Assembly: GCA_023458875.1 (NCBI GenBank)
Contig: JAEWXO010000048.1
Location: forward strand, 1-23,674
Source of the DNA: Bacillota bacterium
Lineage (GTDB): Bacteria; Bacillota; Clostridia; Oscillospirales; Ruminococcaceae
DNA length: 23,674 nt
Direction of reading: 5' to 3'
Part shown: positions 1-6,738 of the stretch, piece after piece
How the letters are laid out: the number at the start of each line of letters is the position of its first letter
Numbering within the stretch: the first letter of the stretch is position 1
The notes under the pieces: model-generated
The model's input: only the letters and a program-made list of their open reading frames with translations
Told to the model about the DNA's origin: nothing
Database searches by the model: none
Program-made: the position numbers and the translations under genes

Positions 1-1
1 A

Positions 2-418
2 TATACACGTAACGGATCCTTTGATATAAGCATAGAAGCAGATGCAGCATATCTGGTTAATTCCAGCGGCAAATATGTCCTTGATTCTGACAATCAGAAA
101 ATTCAGATAGGATATGATCCGGTTACAAGAAATATAAACATTGAGAATGTCAGAATGCGTCTGGGTGTTTTTGCCTTTGATAATCCGTCAGGGCTTACAA
201 GAACAGACGGAGGAAGCTTTTTGCAGAGTGAAAATTCAGGAGACCCTCGTCAGGCAACGGATTATGCCATCCATCAGGGTTCACTAGAACGTTCAAATGT
301 TGAGCTTTCTCAGGAAATGACTAATCTTATCATTGCACAAAGAGCATATCAGTTTTCAGCCAGAGTAGTTACAACTGCAGATGAAATAGAACAACTGATT
401 AATTCTCTGAGAGGATGA
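2..418 (+). CDS. flgG: Flagellar rod/hook-basal body protein, FlgF/FlgG type (3' part)
   Basis: The open frame runs in from outside the window, so only about 138 C-terminal residues are present. They start YTRNGSF, a motif typical of the middle of FlgE/F/G proteins. They end with the conserved C-terminal helix of this family (LERSNVELSQEM, then NLIIAQRAYQFSARV, then TTADEIEQLINSL). These proteins are exported by the flagellar type III system and stack into the rod, with the N- and C-terminal helices forming the tube core. FlgF and FlgG cannot be separated from this fragment. The gene is followed 44 nt later by a FliK/YlqG-like gene in the same direction, consistent with a flagellar operon. 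An internal ATG at 155 is not the start, because homology extends upstream of it. Confidence 0.85.
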   Translation, partial: YTRNGSFDISIEADAAYLVNSSGKYVLDSDNQKIQIGYDPVTRNINIENVRMRLGVFAFDNPSGLTRTDGGSFLQSENSGDPRQATDYAIHQGSLERSNVELSQEMTNLIIAQRAYQFSARVVTTADEIEQLINSLRG

Positions 419-462
419 CAATAAAGTCAAAGAAATGATATATAAGAAATAAGGGGATGGGT

Positions 463-1875
463 ATGGCTAATGTAGAGAAATTTACGACGCCTATAACAAA
501 CAGAAACGTTGTTCAGCCGGTAAAAGAGCAAAAATCACGTGAAGCTGAAAAGGTCGATTTTCAGAATACATCTAAGGTAAGACAAACCCTGGAGGATTCT
601 GAATTACTGAAACAGAATAATGTGATAACAGATAATCAGAAGGGTCCGGCAGCATTTATGAATCTTCTGACAAATCCTGATGTTACAATAGGCTTTATAA
701 AAAATATCTATATGATGATGGATATAGTTGCACTTTTGCCGCTTCAAAGCAAGGTTTTTACAGAGGAAATACAGCAGCTTTTCGGACAGCTTAATATTCT
801 GCCGGAGGACATTGCTGATGAAATGATAAATCAGGAAAATTCATCCACCGCATTCAAGGGAGAGCTGTTTGATTTCCTCCGTGATATACTTGGTAAAAGC
901 GGCAGCGCAGATATGAAAAATGCTGTAATATCCGTACTTAAGGCTGTAAATTCTGAAAAAAGCAAAGGCGATATCCTTTCCGCACTTTCAGGAAGCTTCA
1001 GATATCTTTCTGAAGAGATGAAACCATTTGGGGAACTTTCAGCCAGACTTGCCGAATTTGCAGAGAAGCTCAGACCTAGTAACTCTGAAATTGACTTTAA
1101 ACAAATAAAAGATGTGGCATTATCTCTTCTGGAGAATGTTGAAAAAAGTATACTGTTTTCGGAAAAACTGTCAAGAATAATTTCTATGACAAGATATAAT
1201 CTTTCAAGGTATAATGATAATCCCGATTTTATAACGGATTCAGCAAATAAACTTATGGCAATGATGAGTGAGGATGACAAATCACTTTTTTTACAGTTAC
1301 TATATAATCATCTTGCAATATATGAAAATCATGATTTATCATCTTCATTGTCTGAATCAAGCGTAATGAGAGTAATAACCGAAATCCTTAAGCTGCAGAG
1401 TGAAAATGATGAAATAAAGGCATTGCAATCTGACAGCATAGAAAATATTATTCACAGTATTCTGTCATCACCGAGCAATTTTACTCCGCTTCTGCATTAC
1501 ATTATTCCTGTTGAATATGAAGATATCTCAGCATTTGCGGAAATGTGGATTGATCCGGATGAAGAGGAAACTGATCACGACACAGGTATGGTTTCAAAAG
1601 CCATACATATGCTTATTGTATTTGATATTGACAAAATAGGTAAAATAGAAGCTGAGTTGCGTGTAAGAGATTTTCAGATTACGCTTTCGCTTCGTTGTCC
1701 GGAGGAGTTTACAGAATATATAAAAGGAACAGTGTCTGACCTGAAACACTGTGCTGATTTTTCAGATTATAAAATTACAGATGTTGCAGTGAGTAAAAGT
1801 GAACATCCAAGTTCACTTTTAAGTGTATTCAGCGGACTGTCATCTAAAAGGACTGGTATTAATGTCAAAATATAA
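463..1875 (+). CDS. FliK/YlqG-like flagellar operon protein
   Basis: This is a 470-aa, mostly helical, soluble protein with no signal peptide or membrane segment. I chose ATG 463 because the AAGGGG box at 451-456 touches the other in-frame ATG at 457 and sits six bases before 463. The last 90 or so residues (VFDIDKIGKIEAELRVRDF and following) resemble the C-terminal globular domain of FliK and Bacillus YlqG in pattern: a G.IE.EL..R strand, then an amphipathic helix and a final strand. Known family biology is hook-length control and export substrate switching through FlhB. The next gene is an FlhB C-terminal-domain homologue and overlaps this one by 14 bp, as in the ylqG-ylqH pair of Bacillus. 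The identity is inferred from weak similarity plus context; the first 370 residues are unrecognised. Confidence 0.6.
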   Translation: MANVEKFTTPITNRNVVQPVKEQKSREAEKVDFQNTSKVRQTLEDSELLKQNNVITDNQKGPAAFMNLLTNPDVTIGFIKNIYMMMDIVALLPLQSKVFTEEIQQLFGQLNILPEDIADEMINQENSSTAFKGELFDFLRDILGKSGSADMKNAVISVLKAVNSEKSKGDILSALSGSFRYLSEEMKPFGELSARLAEFAEKLRPSNSEIDFKQIKDVALSLLENVEKSILFSEKLSRIISMTRYNLSRYNDNPDFITDSANKLMAMMSEDDKSLFLQLLYNHLAIYENHDLSSSLSESSVMRVITEILKLQSENDEIKALQSDSIENIIHSILSSPSNFTPLLHYIIPVEYEDISAFAEMWIDPDEEETDHDTGMVSKAIHMLIVFDIDKIGKIEAELRVRDFQITLSLRCPEEFTEYIKGTVSDLKHCADFSDYKITDVAVSKSEHPSSLLSVFSGLSSKRTGINVKI

Positions 1876-2137
1876 GAAAGATAACAAGGCCGTAGCATTA
1901 AAATACAATTCTGAGAGTGATCTTGCCCCTGTAATAATTGCTTCCGGCTATGGCGAAATAGCAAACAAGATAATTGAAATAGCTGAGCAGAACGGCATAC
2001 CTGTTTTCCGTGATGACAGTGCAGCGTCATTGTTATGTATGCTTGATGTAGGAAGCACTATTCCGACTGACTTATATGAGATTGTGGCTGCTATTTATAT
2101 CAGACTGATGAAAGCAGCCGACGATCTTAATAAATAA
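1862..2137 (+). CDS. FlhB C-terminal-domain protein (YlqH/FhlB type)
   Basis: This 91-aa protein matches the cytoplasmic C-terminal domain of the export gate protein FlhB. It has AVALKYNSESDLAPVIIASG near the start, then IIEIAEQNGIPVFRD, then DVGSTIPTDLYEIVAAIY. In FlhB that region is cleaved at NPTH and governs substrate switching. This small homologue starts after that site and has no membrane segments, so it cannot replace FlhB. ATG 1862 is preferred over the upstream in-frame ATG at 1823 because AAAAGGA ends nine bases before it and homology begins right there. The start lies inside the FliK-like gene, which suggests translational coupling. Its function is unknown in most hosts; an accessory role in export switching is an inference. 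Confidence 0.8.
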   Translation: MSKYKKDNKAVALKYNSESDLAPVIIASGYGEIANKIIEIAEQNGIPVFRDDSAASLLCMLDVGSTIPTDLYEIVAAIYIRLMKAADDLNK

Positions 2138-2288
2138 AAACAATCTGTTTACCAGGATCGTGCAGAAACCGGAAACATTGTGTATTAAGACCACACCAGT
2201 CCGGAAGGCAGTTTTAAATTGCTTTCGTCTGAAGTAGATGAATAAACAGCTGGGTATTGACAAATTTACGAGTGGGGGAGGATTTTAT
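2138..2288 (+). other. 151-nt gap before the PilZ gene, possibly structured
   Basis: No gene or terminator is seen, and no good promoter. Short complementary segments are present: TACCAG (2150-2155) with CTGGGTA (2250-2256, one bulge), GTG with CAC within 2180-2194, and a compact GCAGTTT/AAATTGC hairpin at 2208-2222. Together they could close a multi-helix leader ahead of the PilZ gene. The conserved nucleotides of the c-di-GMP-I and c-di-GMP-II riboswitches are not found. Any of these pairings could be chance. Confidence 0.25.
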
Positions 2289-2942
2289 ATGTCCAATTTA
2301 CCAATTCCAGAGGAGTACACAGGATCTTTATGCGAGATTAAAACAATGGAAAACGCATTGATTGCAACCGGAAGAATCAAGGAAATATCTGAAAAGTACA
2401 TAAAAATAGCAAATAAAGACAGGGATATGCAGATCGTTGATTTCGGAACTCTTTTAAAAATCAATGTATTTAATACAAAGCTTGGATTCAGAGTACTTGT
2501 CGGAAATGTATACACATCTTCAAGATTCGAATTAAGTATAGTCAGTATAGTCAGTCTTGTATACTGTGAGAGAAGAAACTTTTTCCGCGTAGATATGAGT
2601 CTTGATTCAAAGGTTGTATATACGAAAAATGCAAACAGCCGTACAGACGGTGATATAGATATTGTAATTAAAGATATGAGCCTGAGCGGCCTCAGATTTG
2701 TAAGTAAATATAGCTTTCAGGTCGGGATGCTGGTTATGGTTGAAGCAAAGCTAAGCAGAAAAAAGGACACAAGTATCCTGTGTAAAATAGTCCGGATAAT
2801 AAACGAAGAAGACAGTGAAGGATATATAAATTATGGCTGTGAGATAATTCACGGAACAGGAGATAATGATGATACTGATACACTGTGCTCGTTCCTGTTT
2901 CAGAAGCAACGTGAATTTCTTAGCGGAAGCAATTCAAAGTAA
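2289..2942 (+). CDS. PilZ-domain c-di-GMP receptor (YcgR/YpfA-like)
   Basis: This is a 217-aa protein with a YcgR-type N-terminal beta domain (about residues 8-90) and a C-terminal PilZ domain (about 94-205). Both c-di-GMP-binding motifs are intact: RxxxR as R96-NFF-R100 inside ERRNFFRV, and DxSxxG as DMSLSG at 129-134. In YcgR-like proteins c-di-GMP binding lets the protein act on the flagellar motor as a brake. Its place between flagellar genes supports such a role here. ATG 2289 is chosen because GTGGGGGAGG ends eight bases before it; the in-frame ATG at 2238 has no ribosome-binding site. FapA follows after 29 nt, probably in the same transcript. Confidence 0.88.
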   Translation: MSNLPIPEEYTGSLCEIKTMENALIATGRIKEISEKYIKIANKDRDMQIVDFGTLLKINVFNTKLGFRVLVGNVYTSSRFELSIVSIVSLVYCERRNFFRVDMSLDSKVVYTKNANSRTDGDIDIVIKDMSLSGLRFVSKYSFQVGMLVMVEAKLSRKKDTSILCKIVRIINEEDSEGYINYGCEIIHGTGDNDDTDTLCSFLFQKQREFLSGSNSK

Positions 2943-2971
2943 AGGTTTTTACAGAGTAAGGGGGGGATACA

Positions 2972-5152
2972 ATGGGACTTCATCTTTGGAAATCAGAAAA
3001 TAAAAAGAGAGGTTTTTCTGATGAAGAAATAGATGCATTTGTTGCGGAGTTAAAAGAGAAAAAAATGACAGTTGAAAGTAAACAGGATGTAAAAGAAATT
3101 ATTTATTCAAATTCAAATGATGATCCGAGAAGACTACGCGAAAAGAAATTACCACCTTCGCTTATTATCGGAAAAGATACATATCTATATAAACTCTGGT
3201 CACAATGGAATAATAACCGTGATGATGTTGGTTTTGAACCTCTTGAATATATGAGCGAACATATTGAAGCAGCACATCAGACATGGCTTAATAATAATAA
3301 AAATAAAAATAATAAAACGGAATATACTGAAGATGATATGTATCAGACAGATACAAACAATCAGTTAAAGCCGGAATCAGAAGAAGATAATCTGGATGAG
3401 AATGAAAAAGAAATTCTTAAATTCGAAAGAGATATTGAGAAATACGCATCGCTTATTTTAAATTTAAGAAATATATTCAGTGAAGTACAGGCAACTAAAG
3501 AGATAAATAATTTAAATCTCAAAGAGGAATTATCTGATGAAAAATCAGGCGAAGATAACAAAAAATCATTAAACCTTAAGGCACTCGGAGGCTTTGAGAG
3601 CTTTGATGAGGCAATAAAGGAGCTTGAATCTTTAGGTGTAACTCTCGAAAATTATATTCCTGTTGAAGCACCGGATGAAGCTGTAGATGAATATATAGAA
3701 AAGGTTCTTCAGAAGAAGGAACAGGAGTACGAAGATATTCCTGATAAAGAAGGTGTCTGTGACGATGTATCCGAAGATGCCGCTATAAAGTTCAGATTAT
3801 CAGAAGATGAGATAAGAGCATGGATATTTGTTTTCCCGCCTGAAAAAGGAAAAAAGGATATCAGTGCAGATGAGATAAATAAACTTCTGAATGAGAAGGG
3901 CATTACATATGGCGTTGATAAATTCATGATTCAAAAAATAGTAAAGGAAAAGCTTTACTTTAAAATTATACAGATAGCTACTGGTGTTGATCCTATTCGC
4001 GGAAAAGACGGAAGTGTAACTGAACTTATAAGCCGTGAAAAAAAGATTCAGCTTAAGGAAGATGAATACGGAAAAGTAAACTACAGAGAGCTTAATACAA
4101 TAGCAAGCGTTGCCAAGGGCGATACAATATGTGATATTATACCCCCGACAAAGGGAACAGACGGACATACTGTTACAAATCGTATAGCAAAGGGCAAGGA
4201 TGGAAAACATCCCGATGTACCTCAGGGCATGAATACAGAGCTTACAGAGGACAGAACAAAACTCATTTCCAAGATTGACGGTGAGGTAACGTTTGAAAAC
4301 GGAAAATTCAGAGTTCAGAAGCTTCTTACAATAGAGGGGGATGTTGACAGTTCAGTCGGTAATATTGATTTTCAGGGCGATCTTATTGTAAACGGCGACA
4401 TAAGAGAAGGATTTACGCTTAAAGTAGGCGGTGATCTTCTTGTAAAAGGTACAGTAGAACCATGTACAATTATTGTAGGAGGAAAAATATCTATTGAGCA
4501 TAGTGTAATCGGAGGTAAAAAGACAACCATAAGATGCGGAGGAACCTTCAGGGCAAAGCATGTGGAGAACTGCAGTGTTTATGCAAAGGGAAATATAAAT
4601 GTAGGAAGTATACTCTGGTCTGATGTCTCAACTGATGAATCAGTCACGGTTTATTCAGATAAGGGAAATATTACAGGAGGAAGAATCACTGCCGGAAAGA
4701 CTGTAAAGGCAATGGCTATAGGTTCAAAAAACAACAGCAGTATTGATACAAAAATAATTCTCGGCTCTGCTCCGAGCGACATTGAAAAAAAGGAATATCT
4801 CATAAGCAATCTGGAGACGGTAAATGATAATATATTTAAGATGCAGCAAAATATTACGTATTTAGAGTCAAAAGGTTCTTCTGATTCGCCTGAACGTCAG
4901 AAACTGTTAAATCAGCTTAAGCTGCAGTTCCAGATGAGAATAATCCAGAAAAGCCAGATTGAGAAACGTCTTTCAAAAACATCTGTTGACCTGTTAAGCG
5001 GGCTTTCCAATTCAAAGCTTTATTGTGATTATGTATACCCGTTAGTAAGCGTAACAATAGGCAGTCATACGATAGCTATAAAGGAAGAAAGCAAAAACTG
5101 TCGTGTTACATTTGTAAATAAAGAAGTTAAGCTGGACATAACCAAGATTTAG
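2972..5152 (+). CDS. fapA: FapA (DUF342) flagellar assembly/polymerisation-control protein
   Basis: The protein has 726 residues and starts at ATG 2972 behind GTAAGGGGGGGA. Residues from about 320 to 610 are a clear DUF342/FapA core: the A.GVDPIRGKDG segment, then IPPTKGTDGHTV, then the glycine-rich parallel-beta repeats starting IEGDVDSSVGNIDFQGD and running to about GGRITAGKTVKAMAIGS. A coiled-coil segment (about 630-690) follows. The first 300 residues are highly acidic and Asn/Lys/Glu-rich and look partly disordered; the opening 90 residues (LWKSENKKRGFSDEE) are not part of the common family core. Family proteins are widespread in Firmicutes flagellar operons; links to flagellar assembly and to spatial control in Vibrio have been reported, but the mechanism is unclear. 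It ends the operon, 18 nt before a strong hairpin. Confidence 0.85.
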   Translation: MGLHLWKSENKKRGFSDEEIDAFVAELKEKKMTVESKQDVKEIIYSNSNDDPRRLREKKLPPSLIIGKDTYLYKLWSQWNNNRDDVGFEPLEYMSEHIEAAHQTWLNNNKNKNNKTEYTEDDMYQTDTNNQLKPESEEDNLDENEKEILKFERDIEKYASLILNLRNIFSEVQATKEINNLNLKEELSDEKSGEDNKKSLNLKALGGFESFDEAIKELESLGVTLENYIPVEAPDEAVDEYIEKVLQKKEQEYEDIPDKEGVCDDVSEDAAIKFRLSEDEIRAWIFVFPPEKGKKDISADEINKLLNEKGITYGVDKFMIQKIVKEKLYFKIIQIATGVDPIRGKDGSVTELISREKKIQLKEDEYGKVNYRELNTIASVAKGDTICDIIPPTKGTDGHTVTNRIAKGKDGKHPDVPQGMNTELTEDRTKLISKIDGEVTFENGKFRVQKLLTIEGDVDSSVGNIDFQGDLIVNGDIREGFTLKVGGDLLVKGTVEPCTIIVGGKISIEHSVIGGKKTTIRCGGTFRAKHVENCSVYAKGNINVGSILWSDVSTDESVTVYSDKGNITGGRITAGKTVKAMAIGSKNNSSIDTKIILGSAPSDIEKKEYLISNLETVNDNIFKMQQNITYLESKGSSDSPERQKLLNQLKLQFQMRIIQKSQIEKRLSKTSVDLLSGLSNSKLYCDYVYPLVSVTIGSHTIAIKEESKNCRVTFVNKEVKLDITKI

Positions 5153-5170
5153 AAAAATATTTATTACGCT

Positions 5171-5224
5171 ACATAAATGAAGAACAGCACCCATACAGGA
5201 AAGGGTGCTGTTCTTCGTTTATGT
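5171..5224 (+). terminator. Very long hairpin terminator after fapA
   Basis: Positions 5171-5192 pair with 5203-5224 over 22 bp, with a single G:U at 5178/5217 and a 10-nt loop. The GC-rich core is ACAGCACCC/GGGTGCTGT. No separate T-run follows; the only T-rich part (GTTTATGT) is inside the stem. It may therefore act as a 3'-end-stabilising hairpin as well as a terminator. Confidence 0.75.
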
Positions 5225-5392
5225 TCAGCTAATCAAAAAATCAGGGATGAATACATATTTGTATGATCTTCAGTCGTTTAAGCATAAAAACAAACAGAAC
5301 TCTGTATAAATGACTCTTATTTACATAATAAGGTTTATAGCTTTGTATAATAAGTACAAAAAAAACTCTGAATATTATTTATAATTTGCTGT
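5225..5392. other. AT-rich spacer upstream of the flagellin promoter
   Basis: There is no gene here. A TATAAT at 5346-5351 has a TTTACA at 5320-5325, but the 20-nt spacer makes a promoter doubtful. I see no repeat or conserved RNA in it. Confidence 0.4.
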
Positions 5393-5418
5393 TTAACTTT
5401 TAATTAAACAGACGATAT
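5393..5418 (+). promoter_or_regulatory. Candidate sigma-D (sigma-28) promoter of flagellin
   Basis: GACGATAT at 5411-5418 is one base from the sigma-28 -10 consensus GCCGATAT. A TTAA at 5393-5396 lies 14 bases upstream, close to the TAAA -35 and its 14-16 spacing. Late flagellar genes such as flagellin are usually read by this factor. The -35 match is imperfect. Confidence 0.55.
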
Positions 5419-5490
5419 ATATAGTGTAAGCAAAAAACAAATGATTAACTTCTGAAGGTGAAAGATAGGGCCCATTGAGTAGCTGTAAGA

Positions 5491-5499
5491 TGTTATAAT
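5491..5499 (+). promoter_or_regulatory. Candidate extended -10 promoter of flagellin
   Basis: TGTTATAAT is a perfect extended -10 (TGnTATAAT). The region 17 bases upstream (CCCATT) is a poor -35. It could give a second, shorter transcript that still contains both CsrA-like sites, or it may be coincidence. Confidence 0.35.
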
Positions 5500-5512
5500 C
5501 TAAACAGTCGAA

Positions 5513-5559
5513 AAAGAAACAAGGATGTTTCTTTATTAAAAAATTATATTACATGGAGG
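5513..5559 (+). promoter_or_regulatory. Two-site CsrA-binding leader of flagellin
   Basis: AAAGAAAC (5513-5520) pairs with GTTTCTTT (5527-5534), presenting AAGGAT in a six-base loop. The string ACAAGGATGT (5519-5528) matches the core of the published CsrA SELEX consensus RUACARGGAUGU. A second GGA lies in ACATGGAGG (5551-5559), which is also the flagellin Shine-Dalgarno sequence. One site in a hairpin loop and one over the ribosome-binding site is the arrangement known for Bacillus hag, where CsrA represses translation and FliW relieves it. No csrA or fliW lies in this window. Confidence 0.75.
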
Positions 5560-5567
5560 TATTTATT

Positions 5568-6602
5568 ATGGGAATGGTAGTTAGAACTAATATTATGGCT
5601 ATGAATGCCAACAATTCATTAGGAAAAGCAAGTAAAACACAGGCTAACTCAATGCAGAAATTAGCTTCAGGCTTTAAGATTAACAAGGCTGCAGATGATG
5701 CTTCAGGTCTTGCAATATCAGAAAAAATGAAAGCTCAGATTAAAGCATTGGATACAGCATCAGCTAACTGTGAAGACGGTGCAAACCTTATTCAGACAGC
5801 TGAAGGTTATATGAGTGAGACTCATGAAATTCTTAACAGAATGGTTGAACTTTCTGAAAAATCTGCAAACGGCGTTCTTACAGACGAAGACCGTAATTCA
5901 CTTCAGGATGAAATGGATGAGCTTTGTGCAGAGATAGACAGAATGGCAACTACAGCTAACTTCAACAATCAGAAGCTTATGGATGGATCTATCGGTTCTA
6001 CAAATGCAATTACATTAAGTAGTACTTCAACAGGAAGTACATATGCATATTCATGCAACGCTATGAGCGGTGTAAGACTTCAGATAGGTGAAACTTCAAC
6101 AACAGCTGATAAGCTTCAGGTAACAATCAATGATTTCCATACAGATAAATTGTTCGCATCTGTATCAGGATTTGTTAATAAGACAAATGATGGTACTGAC
6201 CTTGGCGGTAATGTTACAGGTGCAACAAGGGCGAACTATTTTGGTAGCAGTACAAACGTACATGGCGCATCCAGTGCTTCAATGTATAAGAGTGGTATTT
6301 CAATTGATATCAGCGATAAGGACAGCGCATCAGCAGCTGCAGATGCAATACGTCTTGTAAGTAACTACGTATCTGATGAAAGAGGCAAACTTGGTGCTCA
6401 GCAGAACAGATTAGATCATACAATCAATAACCTTACTACAGCTTCTGAAAATATTTCAGCTGCAAACAGCCGTATCCGTGATACTGATATGGCAAGTGAG
6501 ATGATGGCTTACACAAGTAAGAACGTTATCGCACAGGCTGCACAGGCTATGCTGGCTCAGGCAAATTCTCAGCCGCAGAACGTGCTGTCACTTCTCCAGT
6601 AG
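5568..6602 (+). CDS. hag: Flagellin
   Basis: This 344-aa flagellin has conserved D0/D1 ends: MVVRTNIMAMNANNSLGKAS at the N-terminus, ASGFKINKAADDASGLAISE next, and a C-terminal end in ENISAANSRIRDTDMASEMM, then AMLAQANSQPQNVLSLLQ. The variable D2 part (about 143-255) is short and Ser/Thr/Asn-rich. ATG 5568 is eight bases after GGAGG; an in-frame ATG at 5553 overlaps the Shine-Dalgarno and is rejected. Secretion is through the flagellar type III apparatus, so no signal peptide is expected. Residues equivalent to the TLR5 contact motif are kept (LNRMVEL, R91 and L95). An oddity is three cysteines (C68, C120, C163), since flagellins usually have none. A single-gene transcript is likely: its own promoter before it and a terminator after it. 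Confidence 0.96.
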   Translation: MGMVVRTNIMAMNANNSLGKASKTQANSMQKLASGFKINKAADDASGLAISEKMKAQIKALDTASANCEDGANLIQTAEGYMSETHEILNRMVELSEKSANGVLTDEDRNSLQDEMDELCAEIDRMATTANFNNQKLMDGSIGSTNAITLSSTSTGSTYAYSCNAMSGVRLQIGETSTTADKLQVTINDFHTDKLFASVSGFVNKTNDGTDLGGNVTGATRANYFGSSTNVHGASSASMYKSGISIDISDKDSASAAADAIRLVSNYVSDERGKLGAQQNRLDHTINNLTTASENISAANSRIRDTDMASEMMAYTSKNVIAQAAQAMLAQANSQPQNVLSLLQ

Positions 6603-6671
6603 AATTTTTAAAAATATATGGCTTCGTGGGGGAAAATCGTGGTCATATAAAATAAATATAGGGTTTGGGGA

Positions 6672-6711
6672 TTATAGGGCTATAGTTTTTGCTATAGCCC
6701 TATAAGTTTTT
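6672..6711 (+). terminator. Rho-independent terminator of flagellin
   Basis: A perfect 14-bp stem (6672-6685 with 6692-6705) has a TTTTTG loop and is followed by GTTTTT. It lies 70 bases after the flagellin stop. Confidence 0.9.
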
Positions 6712-6738
6712 AAATAAATCAGGAAGATGTGAGAAGAT

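Noticed and set aside
831..1280. 149-codon open frame on the - strand.
   Set aside because: It is a shadow of the FliK-like gene, which has homology, a ribosome site and flagellar neighbours.
2138..2288. c-di-GMP riboswitch before the PilZ gene.
   Set aside because: Neither class I nor class II conserved core bases are present; only generic pairing is seen.
5320..5351. Sigma-A promoter TTTACA/TATAAT upstream of flagellin.
   Set aside because: The 20-base spacer is too long; the sites at 5393-5418 and 5491-5499 are closer and better.
5553..5567. Flagellin start at 5553 (five extra residues).
   Set aside because: This ATG lies inside the Shine-Dalgarno sequence; 5568 has ideal spacing and gives the standard flagellin N-terminus.
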